A stretch of DNA of 64,000 nt from Luteimicrobium album (GCF_030161555.1 NZ_BSUK01000001.1:1178001-1242000), one strand, 5' to 3'. Positions 45,168-60,483 are shown, numbered from the stretch's first letter. A program made the numbers and translations. Notes: a model not told the origin generated them from the sequence alone.

Positions 45168-46579
45168 GTGACGAACTCGCAGACCGGAACCGCACCTGAC
45201 CGCCGCCCGCACGTCGTGGTCGTCGGCGGCGGGTTCGCGGGCATCCACGTGGTCAAGGCCCTCGCGGGCGCGCCCGTCCGGGTGACCCTCGTCGACCGGC
45301 GCGTCTACAACACCTTCCAGCCGCTGCTCTACCAGGTGGCGACCGGCGGCCTGAACCCGGGCGACGTGACGCACTTCCTGCGAGCGCTGCGCTTCAAGCA
45401 GGACAACGTGGACGTCGTCCACGAGCACCTCATGGAGATCGACACCGAGGCGAAGCGCATCACGCTCCTCAACGGTGAGGGCCTGGACTACGACTACCTC
45501 GTCCTCGCGAACGGCGTCACGACCACCTATTTCGGGACCCCGGGCGCCAAGGAGTACGCGTTCTCGATGTACTCGCGGTCCCAGGCGATCAAGATCCGCG
45601 ACACCCTGTTCACGCGTCTCGAGAAGGCCGCCCAGAGCCCGACCCGTCACGACGGGCTCCGGGTCGTGATCGTCGGTGGCGGACCCACAGGCGTAGAGAT
45701 GGCCGGCGCGCTGGCCGAGCTCCGCGAGCAGGGCCTCATGCCGGCCTACCCGGAGATCGACGGCGAGGCGTTCTCCATCACCGTCGTGCAGCGAGGCAAG
45801 GACGTCCTCAAGCCCTTCACGCCGAAGCTCCGCGAGTACGCGTCCCACCAGCTCCAGCACCGCGGGGTCGAGCTGATGCTCGGCGCGGGGGTGGCCAAGG
45901 TCCTGCCCGACGCCGTCGAGCTCACCGACGGTCGGCTCGTCCCGTCCGACCTCACGATCTGGGCGACCGGTGTCGCCCCGCACGAAGAGGTCACCGACTG
46001 GTCGCTCCCCTCGACGAGGGCAACCGCATCCGCACAGGCGCGGACCTGCAGGTCGAGGGACTGCCCGGTGTGTTCGCGGCCGGCGACGTCGCCGTCTCAC
46101 CCCAGGACCTGCCGCAGCTCGCGCAACCCGCGATCCAGGGTGGATGGCACGCGGGCAAGCAGATTCTCCGCCTGATCGCGGGCGAGCCTACCGAAGCCTT
46201 CGAGTACTACGACAAGGGTCAGCTCGCGATCATCGGACGCCGCTCCGCGATCGGTGAGCTCCCCGGCATCGCGAACCTGCCGGTGCTCCACGCGATCCCG
46301 TTCCTGCGCAAGGTACCCGGGATGTCGCGCGTCGTCGAGCTCACGGCCTACCCAGCGTGGTGGGTGTGGCTCTTCGTCCACATCGGGTCGCTCCTCGGCG
46401 CCCGCAACCGGATCACCACCATGGCGGGCCTCGCCGTACGCTACGGGTTCCGCTTCAACCGCAAACCCGTCCCGATCGTCGGTGACGTCCCGGCGGTCCG
46501 ACCGAAGCGCGCTGTCCCGCAATCGAAGCAGGAGGCGAAGGCCGCGGCCGATGCCGAGCGCGCGGACGCCGACCTGTAG
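45168..46579 (+). CDS. ndh: Type II NADH dehydrogenase (frameshifted)
   Basis: A single-subunit, non-proton-pumping NADH:quinone oxidoreductase of about 470 residues. It has the FAD-binding VVVVGGGFAGIHVVKAL, the NADH-binding VIVGGGPTGVEMAGALAEL and the second FAD motif VFAAGDVAV. The C-terminal membrane-attaching segment AYPAWWVWLFVHIGSLLGAR is present, as in bacterial NDH-2. The frame breaks at the C run 46007-46010; restoring one C joins DWSLP to LDEGNRIRTGADLQVEGLPG. The GTG start at 45168 follows GAGGG. It would pass electrons from NADH to menaquinone at the inner face of the membrane. Confidence 0.92.
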
Positions 46580-46644
46580 GTGCGCCCGCATTCACCCCGG
46601 CGCCCGTCTGTCGACTCGGGCCACCGTCCCGGTATCGTGTCGCC

Positions 46645-47289
46645 GTGAGCCAGGCAATCCCCTTCACCGACAACTACAACGACCTGTCGAACTCGAACGG
46701 CTACCAGTTCGAGTTCCGGTGCGAGCGGTGCGGCAACGGCTATCGCTCGGCGTTCCAGCCGGACAAGGCCATGACGGGGCGCGGGCTCCTGCGCTCGCTC
46801 GGCGACATGGTGGGTGGGCCGCTCCGCGACATCGGCAACGCTGCCGACGACTTCGTCCTCAACCGCGGGACGAACTCCTCCGCCAAGGACCGCGCTCTTG
46901 CGAAGGCCGTCGCCGAGATCTCGCCGGAGTTCACACAGTGCAAGGCCTGCGGTGACTGGGTCTGCCGGGACGCATGCTGGAACGAGCCCGTCGGCCAGTG
47001 CGTCCGGTGCGCCCCGCCTCTGCACGACGAGCTCGCGAAGCTCCAGGCCGAGGCTCGCCGCGTTCAGGTGCGGGACCGGCTCGCCGCCGCCGATCTCCTC
47101 CAGGGCACCGACATCGCCTCAGACGTCGTCGCGACCTGCCCCTCCTGCGGCGCTCGTGCGACCGGTGGGAAGTTCTGCGCCGAATGCGGGTCCTCCCTGT
47201 CCCGCACGTCGACGTGCGACGGCTGTTCGGCCGAGCTCCCCGACGGCGCGAGGTTCTGTCCCGAGTGCGGGACCCGCGCCAGGACGTGA
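46645..47289 (+). CDS. Multi-zinc-ribbon protein of unknown function
   Basis: A 214-residue protein with several cysteine pairs: CERCG near the start, CKACG followed by CRDAC and CVRC in the middle, and two C-terminal zinc ribbons CPSCG...CAECG and CDGCS...CPECG. The region after the first pair is rich in Gly and Arg. The GTG at 46645 is used. It has no signal peptide and probably binds two or three zinc ions. The stop overlaps a GTG that may begin the next, broken lipoprotein gene, so the two may have been coupled. The specific role is not known. Confidence 0.75.
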   Translation: MSQAIPFTDNYNDLSNSNGYQFEFRCERCGNGYRSAFQPDKAMTGRGLLRSLGDMVGGPLRDIGNAADDFVLNRGTNSSAKDRALAKAVAEISPEFTQCKACGDWVCRDACWNEPVGQCVRCAPPLHDELAKLQAEARRVQVRDRLAAADLLQGTDIASDVVATCPSCGARATGGKFCAECGSSLSRTSTCDGCSAELPDGARFCPECGTRART

Positions 47290-47746
47290 CCGCGCGTCCT
47301 CTCGCCGGACGACGGCGTCCGCCGGAGTCTCGCTGACCGTGCTCCTTCTCGCCGCGTGCGGGACGACCTCGGGCACTGCCGCCGGCGACGGCCCTCAGGG
47401 GATCGGAGCGGACGTCTACCTCTGCCCGGCCGACCAACGACCCGAGCGGCGGCAATCGCGCCGGCGCGTCCCCCGAGCAAGGCGGCAGCATAGGGCGCCG
47501 CGCACGTCACCTCCAGCGGTGGCAGGAGCGGACGGTTCGACCTCCCGTCCGCGTCCCGCCTGCTGAACAGCGACGACACCTTCGACACGGGCCTCGCACC
47601 GTCGACGGCCGACAAGGACTCGGACCAGGGGACTCCGTCTCTCGCCGTCCAGGTCGCCGGCAGCGAACTCCGGGGACCGATGACCACGAAGGACCACCAC
47701 GGGTACCTACAGATCCATGGTGACGGGATCGCTACCGCGGCAAAGG

Positions 47747-49203
47747 GGCTCATGGGACATCGGGTGGGGGCGGCTCGCCGGTGAGCGTGGTGCTGGAGTG
47801 ATGGGGTCGAGGTCCCCGAGGATCAGAGGCGACCAAGCTCTCTGCTCTTCTCGAGGACCTCGACGTTGTCCAACGCTACGGGGTGTGTCGGCGCACCCAC
47901 CATCGAGCCGTGCCCGCGCTGTGATGCCCTGTTGGGTGTCGAGGGTGTTCATGTCGAGCGTGTCGAGCGTGGCCCGACGCGGTTGACGGTCACGGTCTCC
48001 ACACCGTCACAGGTGATGGGCTGTCCGGCTTGCGGGGTCGTGGCCGAGGCGCGCGGTCGGCGGGTGCGGGTGCTGCACGACGTGCCCGGTGAACAGCCCG
48101 TGGTCGTGCGGTGGCGTCAGCGCACCTGGAGGTGCCCGGACCCGGGATGCGGCGTAGGGGCCTTCGTCGAGCAGCATCGCGCGCTGGTGCGCCCGCGCGG
48201 GTCGCTCACGCGCCGGGCGGTGATCTGGGCGATCGGGCAGCTGCGTCATGATCACGCGACGATCGCTGGTCTGGCCCGCCGCCTCGCAGTCGCGTGGAAG
48301 ACGCTGTGGCGCGCGGTCAGGCCGGTCCTGGAGGACTTGGCGGGCGATGAGTCCCGGTTCGCCAGCGTGACGTCGCTGGGTGTGGACGAGCACGTGTGGC
48401 ACCACGGTGACCGCCGCACCAAGGGCCCCAAGGAGCTGACTGGGATGGTCGACCTGACCCGCGACGGCGGGGGTCGGGTGCACGCCCGCCTGTTGGACCT
48501 GGTCCCGGGCAGATCGAAGAAGGCCTACGTCGACTGGCTCACCGAGCGCGGCGAAGGCTTCCGGGCCGGGATCGGCGTCGCCGCGCTCGACCCGTTCGGG
48601 GGCTACAAGTCCGCGATCGACGAACAGCTCGAGGACGCGACCGCGGTCCTGGACGCGTTCCACGTCGTCAAGCTCGGCACCGCCGTGGTCGACGAGGTCC
48701 GACGCCGCGTCCAGCAGACCACGACCGGGCACCGCGGACGCAAGGGCGACCCGCTGCTGGGGATCCAGACCATCCTGCGTGCCGGGGCCGAGAACCTCAC
48801 CGACAAGCAGTGGGCGCGCCTGACCCGTGCGATCGAAGCGAACGAGGCCCACGAAGAAGTGTTCGTCGCGTGGCAGTGTGCCCAGGACCTACGCGCCGCC
48901 TACCGCGCCGCGGACCTCGCCGAGGGCCGCAAGCGCGCCGAGAAGGTCCTGAACTCGTTCCACACCTGCCCGATCCCCGAAGTCGCACGCCTCGGCCGGA
49001 CCCTGCGGCGCTGGTCCGGGGCATTCCTGGCCTACTTCACCACCGGCCGCCAGAACAACGGACCCACCGAAGCCATCAACGGGCTCATCGAACTCCACCG
49101 CCGCCTCGCCCGCGGCTACCGCAACCGCGACAACTACCGCCTCCGCATGCTCCTCGCCGCCGGCGGACTCGACCTCAAGCCCCCACCGGATGTCCCATGA
49201 GCC
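47747..49203 (+). mobile_element. ISL3 family insertion sequence
   Basis: A complete 1457-bp element with terminal inverted repeats that pair over about 24 of 25 bases (left end GGCTCATGGGACATCGGGTG at 47747, right end the matching reverse complement ending at 49203). It contains one transposase gene. CAAAGG flanks the element on both sides (47741-47746 and 49206-49211), consistent with a target duplication; over 8 bp the two sides differ in the first two bases. Confidence 0.85.
47866..49200 (+). CDS. ISL3 family transposase
   Basis: A 444-residue intact transposase. The N-terminus has a zinc-binding cysteine array (CPRC, then CPAC, then CPDPGC) and a helix-turn-helix around LRHDHATIAGLARRLAVAWKT. 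The DDE triad is likely the Asp in SVTSLGVDEHVWHHG, the Asp in VAALDPFGGYKSAI and the Glu in GPTEAINGLIELHRRLARGY, a typical ISL3 C-terminal block. The stop lies just inside the right terminal repeat. The intact gene suggests a recent, possibly still mobile copy. Confidence 0.92.
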   Translation: MSNATGCVGAPTIEPCPRCDALLGVEGVHVERVERGPTRLTVTVSTPSQVMGCPACGVVAEARGRRVRVLHDVPGEQPVVVRWRQRTWRCPDPGCGVGAFVEQHRALVRPRGSLTRRAVIWAIGQLRHDHATIAGLARRLAVAWKTLWRAVRPVLEDLAGDESRFASVTSLGVDEHVWHHGDRRTKGPKELTGMVDLTRDGGGRVHARLLDLVPGRSKKAYVDWLTERGEGFRAGIGVAALDPFGGYKSAIDEQLEDATAVLDAFHVVKLGTAVVDEVRRRVQQTTTGHRGRKGDPLLGIQTILRAGAENLTDKQWARLTRAIEANEAHEEVFVAWQCAQDLRAAYRAADLAEGRKRAEKVLNSFHTCPIPEVARLGRTLRRWSGAFLAYFTTGRQNNGPTEAINGLIELHRRLARGYRNRDNYRLRMLLAAGGLDLKPPPDVP

Positions 49204-49340
49204 ATCAAAGGCGCCCGACGGCTCCGTCCAGCTGACGGTCGCCGACTTGGAGATGGCTTCCACCGAGCCCGACAGCGACCCGCTGCTCATCTCCGACAAG
49301 ACCGTGTGCGGCGACGTCAAGCACCGACCAGCACACTGAA

Positions 49341-49366
49341 CGGACCGCCGACGCGCCGCCGGTCCG
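49341..49366 (+). terminator. Hairpin after the disrupted lipoprotein gene
   Basis: Arms CGGACCG (49341-49347) and CGGTCCG (49360-49366) form a perfect 7-bp stem directly after the lipoprotein stop codon. Confidence 0.5.
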
Positions 49367-49469
49367 GTCTCGTGAGCGTTCGGATACTGATGCACCCCCG
49401 CGGCCGGAGGGCCCGGGTGCTTCGTCTGTGTGGTCTCGTCGCGGACGGTGCGTCGTTGCAGATACGCCG

Positions 49470-49496
49470 AAGGCCACCCCGGATCGGGGTGGCCTT
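49470..49496 (-). terminator. Terminator of the rRNA operon
   Basis: Perfect 12-bp stem AAGGCCACCCCG (49470-49481) and CGGGGTGGCCTT (49485-49496) with a 3-base loop, about 13 bases past the 3' end of the 5S gene on the minus strand. It is the expected end of the rrn transcript. Confidence 0.85.
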
Positions 49497-49509
49497 CGGT
49501 TGAATGGGT

Positions 49510-49627
49510 GTTCGGCGGCGTCCTACTCTCCCACCCCGTCACCAGGGCAGTACCATCGGCGCTGAAGGGCTTAGCTTCCGGGTTCGGAATGGGACCGGGC
49601 GTTTCCCCTTCGCTATGACCGCCGTAA
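49510..49627 (-). rRNA. rrf: 5S ribosomal RNA
   Basis: The minus strand from 49627 reads TTACGGCGGTCATAGCG and continues with the invariant 5S segments CCCATTCCGAACCCGGAAG and GATGGTACTGCC, ending GAGAGTAGGACGCCGCCG. About 118 nt, the last gene of the rrn operon. Ends are estimated to within a few bases. Confidence 0.95.
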
Positions 49628-49710
49628 CTCTATGAACCTGTTCGGGACCCTTTTCGGGGGTGTGCCGGTGGCTCTAGAACCGCACAGTGGACGCGAAACA
49701 CGGAAAGTGT

Positions 49711-54876
<5,166 letters not shown>

Positions 54877-55504
54877 TTTCAACGCCAACCACACCCACCC
54901 CACCAGACCAAAGCCCAGCAGAACAGACACAGTCAACAAACCATACGAAGAACACCCCCACAAAAAGGGGGCGATCAATCAAACTGGCCAGAACCAAACC
55001 ATCCGGCAAAAACCATCAGATTCGATCCATGTCCAAAGGAATCCCAACCAGGCCACCAACAACCAACCCCAAGGCCAGCCACCAGCAACCCGACGAGAGT
55101 TAAATTGGCATTGACTATCAAGCACACTGTTGAGTTCTCAAGAAACGGACGCTCACCACCGTCCGGCCCTTTCAGGCCTTCTCCGTGGCGACTTCCGAAC
55201 TCTATCCGATTCTCGGCCTGCCGATCAAATCCGCTGGATTTCGATCTGCGAGACGGAATCACATAAAGATCCGTCCGTCACGACAGCACCCAGGGCACGC
55301 AAATGTGCCGGGTTCTTTCGTGATGGGTCGCCCTCCGGTGGCGAACAGCCTCGCCGTGCTCTTGCGAGCCAGCTCGTCCGTCCCTCACAGCCCGGGGGGA
55401 TCACTAGCGTAGCACCTCCCCGGGGTGGCTCCGACCACGCCCGCCCGTCGGACGCGACGCCGCCGCGGACCCCGGGCGAGGGGACCGGCGTCCGCGGCGG
55501 CTCG
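54877..55504 (-). other. rrn leader and promoter region
   Basis: About 630 bases without a gene between the 16S rRNA and the acid phosphatase gene. On the minus strand it holds a likely promoter (55228-55199), the conserved CTTGAGAACTCAACAGTGTG box (55142-55123), and then an AC/GT-biased, relatively AT-rich stretch up to the 16S start that probably pairs with the spacer to form RNase III stems. Confidence 0.75.
55199..55228 (-). promoter_or_regulatory. Predicted rrn promoter
   Basis: On the minus strand TTGATC (55228-55223) is followed after 18 bases by TAGAGT (55204-55199). It lies about 57 bases before the conserved leader box and about 330 bases before the 16S start, the usual layout of an actinobacterial rrn promoter. 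Other promoters further upstream are possible. Confidence 0.5.
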
Positions 55505-55511
55505 GTGCTGG

Positions 55512-57184
55512 TCAGGGCAGGTAGTACGTCGGGTTCGGGAGCTTGATCGCCCGGTCCGCGTGCCCGCCGATGAGGTCGGAGTACTGGTCCCCGACGTTGG
55601 CGACCACGTCGTATCCCCCGCCGGCGCGTGACTCCACGTGTGCCCGCGTCTGCGACTTGTACTCGATCGTCGTGCACGACGCCGCGGCGCACGTGATGTA
55701 CGCCGGCTGCTGCGACGCGCCCTTGCCCGTCCACTTGGTGTAGTAGTTCGAGGACGTGAAGCCCTGGTACCCGACGGCTCGGAGGTTGCCGAGGGTCGCA
55801 GCCTTCTGGTCGTCGTTGCGGCCCGTCAGCCCCACGACCGTGCACCCGGCCTTCTTCGCGGTGTTCACGAGCGCGACCATGCCGGGCGTCGCGGCGAACT
55901 TCTCCGCCTGGACCCACACGTCCTGCTCGGCAGGGCTGTAGACGAACTTCATGTCCCCGACCTCCATGTCGTACGTCCACAGGGTCGTGTCGTCCGCGTC
56001 GAGGACGATGGCCGGGTTGCGGTGGAGCAGCCTGCCCACGGCACATTGGGCCGCGACCTGCGGGGTGAGCGTCCGGGTGAGGCGCTTCATCTCGGTGAGA
56101 TACGGCGACGACGTCCTGCTGGCGATGCCGGTGCCAGGGTCGCCGTAGTACGTGGCGATCGTCTTCTTGACGGAGTCGATGTTCGGGATGCCCTCGCCGC
56201 CCTGGCTGAGCCCGCTCGAGCCGTCGGCCTTCATCGTGAAGTGCGTGCGCGGGGCGAGCTGCGACTCGTGCTTGCCGGGCAGGTCCGCCGACGGCAGGTA
56301 GTACGTCGGGTTGGGCAGCTTGAGCGTGTGGTCCGCGTAGCCCCCTGGAGGTCGGACCACTGGTCACCGACGTCGAGCGTGACCGTGTAGCCGAGGTCCT
56401 CGATGTGCTTGCGCGTCAGGGCCTTGAACTCGACGGTCGTGCACGACGACGTCTGGCACGTGATGTACGACGGCTGCTGCGAGGAGCCGGTGCCCGTCCA
56501 CTTGGTGTAGAAGCGCGACGCCGTGAAGCCGTGGTAGCCGAGCCGGTCCAGGTCCTCGAGCGTGGCGGCCTTCTGGTCGTCGTTGCGACCCGTCAGGCCG
56601 AAGATCGTGAAGCCCATCGCCTGCGCGGTGTTGACGAACCGCACCATGGCCGGCGTCGCGGAGAACCGCTTGGCCGGGTCCTTGCCCTGGACCCAGACGT
56701 CCTGCTCGGCCGGCGAGTACACGAACTTCATGTCCCCGACCTCCATGTCGTAGGTCCAGAGCGTCGTGTCGTCGCTGTCGAGGACGATGGCCGGCTTCTC
56801 GTGGTGTCGCTTCGCGTCGGCGAGGAGCTTCGGAAGCTTGCGGAGCTCCTTGCCGACGATCCCCTCCATCTCGCTGATGTACGGCGAGGAGGTCTTGTCG
56901 GCGATGCCGGTGCCGGGGTCGCCGTAGTAGGCGGCGATCGTCTTCTTCACCGAGTCGATGTTCGGGATGCCCTCGCCACCCTGGGTGAGCCCGCTCGAGC
57001 CGTCGGGCGCCATGGTGAACTGCGTGCGCGGGGCGAGCTGCTGGCTGCTGCCCGACGACGGCCCGCCGGGATGGCCACCTCCTCTGCCGTGGGCGTCCGC
57101 GGGGAGGACGGCGGTGGTGACGGTGAGCCCGAGCCCGACGGCTCCGGCGACGACGGTGGTGACGATCCTGCGGGTGCTGCTCAC
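55512..57184 (-). CDS. Secreted tandem-domain HAD family acid phosphatase (frameshifted)
   Basis: A secreted protein of about 557 residues with two consecutive, similar HAD acid phosphatase domains. A signal peptide follows the GTG at 57184 (SSTRRIVTTVVAGAVGLGL). Each domain repeats the same landmarks: GGEGIPNIDSVKKTIA, the catalytic motif VLDSDDTTLWTYD or VLDADDTTLWTYD, GLTGRNDDQKAATL, a Lys in YTKWTG, and VGDQWSDL or VGDQYSDL. One G is missing in the C run at 56341-56345 between the domains; restored, it reads SDLQGGYADHTLKLPNPTYYLP. The start follows GAGGGAGAC. Both domains keep their nucleophile Asp, so both may hydrolyse phosphomonoesters outside the cell. Confidence 0.85.
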
Positions 57185-57243
57185 GGGGGTCTCCCTCGGG
57201 CTCGCGGCGGTGCGGACCCTCGCGAACGTACCACCCAGTAACT

Positions 57244-59340
57244 TCACGCGACAGGCTCAGGTGCCCCCGACCTGCGCTCCTCGCGGGACAGCCGGCTGGG
57301 CCACCACATGGAGCGTCCGACGTCGAGGTTGAGCGCCGTGACGAGCACCGAGCGCACGATCAGCGTGTCCAGCAAGACACCGAACGCGACCGCGAACCCG
57401 ATCTCCGCGAAGGTCACGAGCGGCAGCGTGCCGAGCGTCGCGAACGTCCCCGCGAGCACCAGCCCCGCGGACGTGATCACGCCGCCCGTGGCCGCCAGCC
57501 CGACGAGCGCGCCTCGCCGGGTCCCGAGCTTCGACGCCTCCTCGCGCACCCGGGTCATGAGGAAGATGTTGTAGTCGATGCCGAGCGCGACCAGAAAGAC
57601 GAAGACGAAGAGCGGCAGCGACGGATCGGCCCCGGCGTAGCCGAAGACGTGACGGAAGAACAGCGCGCTCACGCCCAGCGCGGCCCCGAACGACAGCACG
57701 ACCGTGCCTATGAGGATGAGCGGCGCGGTGATCGCCCGCAGCAGCAGCGCGAGGATCACGAACACGACGAGCAGGATGAGCGGGATGATCCGCTCGGTGT
57801 CGCTCCACGACGCCCTCAGCACGTCCAGGTTTACGGCGGTCGAGCCGCCGACCTTGGCGTCCGCCCCGGGCACCGCGTGGACGGCGTCGCGCACCCGGTC
57901 GACCGTGTCGTACGCGGCCTGGCTGTCGGGCGCGGACGTGAGCGTCCCCTCGAGGTAAGCCACGCCGTCGGCGACCACGGGCTTGGTCACGGTCGACGCG
58001 TCGATGCCCTCCGTGCCGGCGAACGCCTCCCGGACCTCGGGCGCCTGCGCCGCGTTCGCCTCCACCACGACCGGCTCCCCGGCGCCGCCCGGGAAGTGCT
58101 TCTCGAGCACCTGCTGACCGGTCACCGACGGCTGCTCGCCGCGGAAGGACTCCGCCGTCGACAGCCCGGTCGCGTTCAGCTGGGTCACGCCCAGCGTGCA
58201 GACCGCGAGGATCAACGACGTCACCACCCACGTGCGCCGCGGACCGCGCGCGATGCGCCGCCCGACGTGCGCCCAGACGCCGTTCTCGGTGGGCTCGGCC
58301 TGGCCCTCGTGCGGGACACGGGGCCAGAACACCCAGCGACCGCACGCGACCAGGAGGGCGGGGAGCAGGGTCAGCATGACGAGCAGCCCCACGACGATGC
58401 CGATCGCCGCGACCGGGCCCAGCCCGCTCGTGGAGCTCATCTGGGCGATCAGGAGGCACAGCATGCCGAGCGCGACCGTCGCGCCCGACGCGATGATCGC
58501 CGGGGACGCCCGGTGCAGGGCGAGCCCCATCGCCTCGTGCTTGTCGTGGTGCCGGCGCAGCTCCTCCCGGTACCGCGCGACCAGCAGGAGGGCGTAGTCC
58601 GTCCCCGCCCCGAAGACCAGCACCGTGAGGATGCCGGCGGACTGCGCGTTGACCGTCAGCCCCGCATGGTCGGCGAGCAGGTAGATCACGGCCTGCGCGA
58701 CCGTCAGCGCGACGCCCGCCGAGATCACCGGCAGCAGCCACACGATCGGGCTGCGGTAGGTGAGCAGGAGGATGACGATCACCACGCCGGCGGCCGCGAA
58801 CAGCAGCGTCGACTCGATCCCCTCGAAGGCCTTCGACGAGTCGGCCCCCTGGCCCGCCGGACCGGTGACGTACGCGCGGAGGTCGGGTGCGCCGTCGTCG
58901 GCGACCTGACGGAGCTGGTCCACGACGTCGGACGCCTGGTCCCAGCCGTTCGGGCCCAGGTTGAGCGGGACGACGACCTGAGCGGCCTGGCCGTCCTGGG
59001 AAGGCACGGGCCCGACGACCTTGCCGTCGAGGTCGTCGCGCTGGCCGAACTCCTTCGCGTCCGCCGCGACCGACGTGAGGTCCGCAGGGGTGAGCTTCCC
59101 GCCGTCGTCGCGCACGTACACGACGACCGCGGGCAGCGTGTCCGGGTCGGAGAAGCGGGACGCGACGTCGAGCACCTGGGTCGACTCCGCGCTCGCCGGG
59201 AGCCAGTTCTTGGCGTCGTTCGACTCGACGCCGCTCAGCTTCCCCGCGAGGGGACCGAGGACGGCGAGCACGACGAGCCAGAAACCGATGACGATCCACT
59301 TGGTCCATCGGTAGGTGATCCACGCGGCGATCCGGGGCAC
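57244..59340 (-). CDS. MMPL family transporter
   Basis: A 698-residue RND-type exporter of the MMPL family. It has an N-terminal helix (WIVIGFWLVVLAVLGPLAGK), a large extracellular loop, then a block of about five helices, and the same layout repeated in the second half. Conserved motifs in the two halves are VFGAGTDYALLLVARYREEL and LGIDYNIFLMTRVREEA, with Asp residues in the proton path. The GTG start at 59340 is chosen since it precedes the first helix by 10 residues. Such proteins export lipids or drugs; the substrate here is unknown. It is divergent from the M23 gene and lies just upstream of the phosphatase gene. Confidence 0.92.
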   Translation of the reverse strand: MPRIAAWITYRWTKWIVIGFWLVVLAVLGPLAGKLSGVESNDAKNWLPASAESTQVLDVASRFSDPDTLPAVVVYVRDDGGKLTPADLTSVAADAKEFGQRDDLDGKVVGPVPSQDGQAAQVVVPLNLGPNGWDQASDVVDQLRQVADDGAPDLRAYVTGPAGQGADSSKAFEGIESTLLFAAAGVVIVILLLTYRSPIVWLLPVISAGVALTVAQAVIYLLADHAGLTVNAQSAGILTVLVFGAGTDYALLLVARYREELRRHHDKHEAMGLALHRASPAIIASGATVALGMLCLLIAQMSSTSGLGPVAAIGIVVGLLVMLTLLPALLVACGRWVFWPRVPHEGQAEPTENGVWAHVGRRIARGPRRTWVVTSLILAVCTLGVTQLNATGLSTAESFRGEQPSVTGQQVLEKHFPGGAGEPVVVEANAAQAPEVREAFAGTEGIDASTVTKPVVADGVAYLEGTLTSAPDSQAAYDTVDRVRDAVHAVPGADAKVGGSTAVNLDVLRASWSDTERIIPLILLVVFVILALLLRAITAPLILIGTVVLSFGAALGVSALFFRHVFGYAGADPSLPLFVFVFLVALGIDYNIFLMTRVREEASKLGTRRGALVGLAATGGVITSAGLVLAGTFATLGTLPLVTFAEIGFAVAFGVLLDTLIVRSVLVTALNLDVGRSMWWPSRLSREERRSGAPEPVA

Positions 59341-59445
59341 CGTCCCAGTCTGTGTCCCAGCCCGCGCACAGGGAACCCCGGGAGCACCCCGATCCGTCCC
59401 TGATCCCGGATGCGTGCGGCACACGTCGGGCGCACGGTGGAGGGC

Positions 59446-60461
59446 ATGACCGACCGCCGACGCCCGGTCCGCCGGGTGACCACCCTTCTCGCCGGGCTGC
59501 TCGCCGTCGCGTTGGCCGTCGTCGTGCCGGTGCTCGCCGGACCGGCTCTGCTCGGGCCCGGGGCGCGGCGCAGGCGGCCTCGACGTACGTCTCACCGCTC
59601 AAGGCGGAGACCTTCTACACGTCGTCGATGTACGGGCCGCGCTGCCTGCCCGTCGCGAACGCGAGCGCCTGGCACCTCGGGATCGATCTCGAGGCGCAGA
59701 ACAACGCCCCGATCTACGCCGTGGTGGCGGGGACCGTGACGCACGCCGTCAACCCGAAGGGCGGGGACGCCGGCTACGTCATCGTGAAGAGCTCGGTCGG
59801 CGGCGTGCGGTACGACCTCGTCTACATCCACATGGCCAAGGCCACGAAGTACGTCCACGCGGGGCAGAAGGTCAAGGCCGGGCAGAGGATCGCGCTCGTC
59901 GGGTCGAGCGGGCCCGCAACCAGCCCGAACCTGCACCTCGAGGTGTGGAAGGGCGGGTACGGCAAGACGCACGTCAACCCCTACACCTGGCTGAGGTCGC
60001 ACGGCGTCAGCATCGCCAAGGCGCGGATCTTCGACCAGGGCGTGAAGACGCCCAAGAGCTGCACCTACTACTCGACCGCGTCGAGGCTCAACATCCGCTC
60101 AGGGCCGTCGACCGGCTACCGGGTGCTCAAGACCGTTCCCCGCAACACGGCGATGATCTCCAAGCCCGGGAAGAAGACCGGGAGCTTCGTGCCCGTCACC
60201 GTCGGGAAGACCAAGGGCTGGGCGAGCGCCGCCTACGTGTCGCCGACGAAGGTCGGGTCGAGCGGCACCACGAAGATGACCTACGTCGTCACGCACGACA
60301 CCTGGATGCGCACCGGGCCGTCGACCGGCTACAAGCACGTGAAGGCCGTCAAGAAGGGCACGAAGATCACCGTCGTGTACGCGCACATCAAGCACTCGCG
60401 CGACGTGTCGGTCGGTGGCAAGCGCGGCTTCGTGCTCGACTCGCGCCTGCGGCGGGGCTGA
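59446..60461 (+). CDS. M23-like peptidase with two SH3-like domains (frameshifted)
   Basis: A secreted protein of about 338 residues with an N-terminal signal or anchor segment (VTTLLAGLLAVALAVVVPVLAG). It then has a LytM/M23 domain with HLGIDLEA (His and Asp zinc ligands) near residue 78 and YIHMAKA. The second zinc motif, usually HxH, reads PNLHLEVW, so the first His is replaced by Asn while the zinc-binding His remains. Two bacterial SH3-type repeats follow (LNIRSGPSTGYRVLKTV and WMRTGPSTGYKHVKAVKKG). One G is missing in the run at 59560-59563. It probably binds or trims cell wall; the missing His makes activity uncertain. The ATG at 59446 follows GGTGGAGGG. Confidence 0.85.
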
Positions 60462-60483
60462 CGCGGGCCGTCGTCGGGGCCGC

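Larger units (their letters stand above)
47286..49339 (+). pseudogene. Lipoprotein gene disrupted by an ISL3-type insertion and frameshifts
   Basis: A putative secreted lipoprotein. A GTG at 47286 overlaps the zinc-ribbon stop, and a lipoprotein signal (LTVLLLAACGTTSG) follows in a second frame. A third frame carries RSGRFDLPSASRLLNSDDTFDTG up to the insertion point at 47746. After the insertion sequence the frame resumes at about 49204 as APDGSVQLTVADLEMASTEP and ends DVKHRPAH with TGA at 49337-49339. Joining the two sides restores an unbroken reading frame (ATAAKAPDGSV), showing that they were one gene. At least two or three frameshifts upstream of the insertion suggest decay, although some could be sequencing errors. 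Confidence 0.75.
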
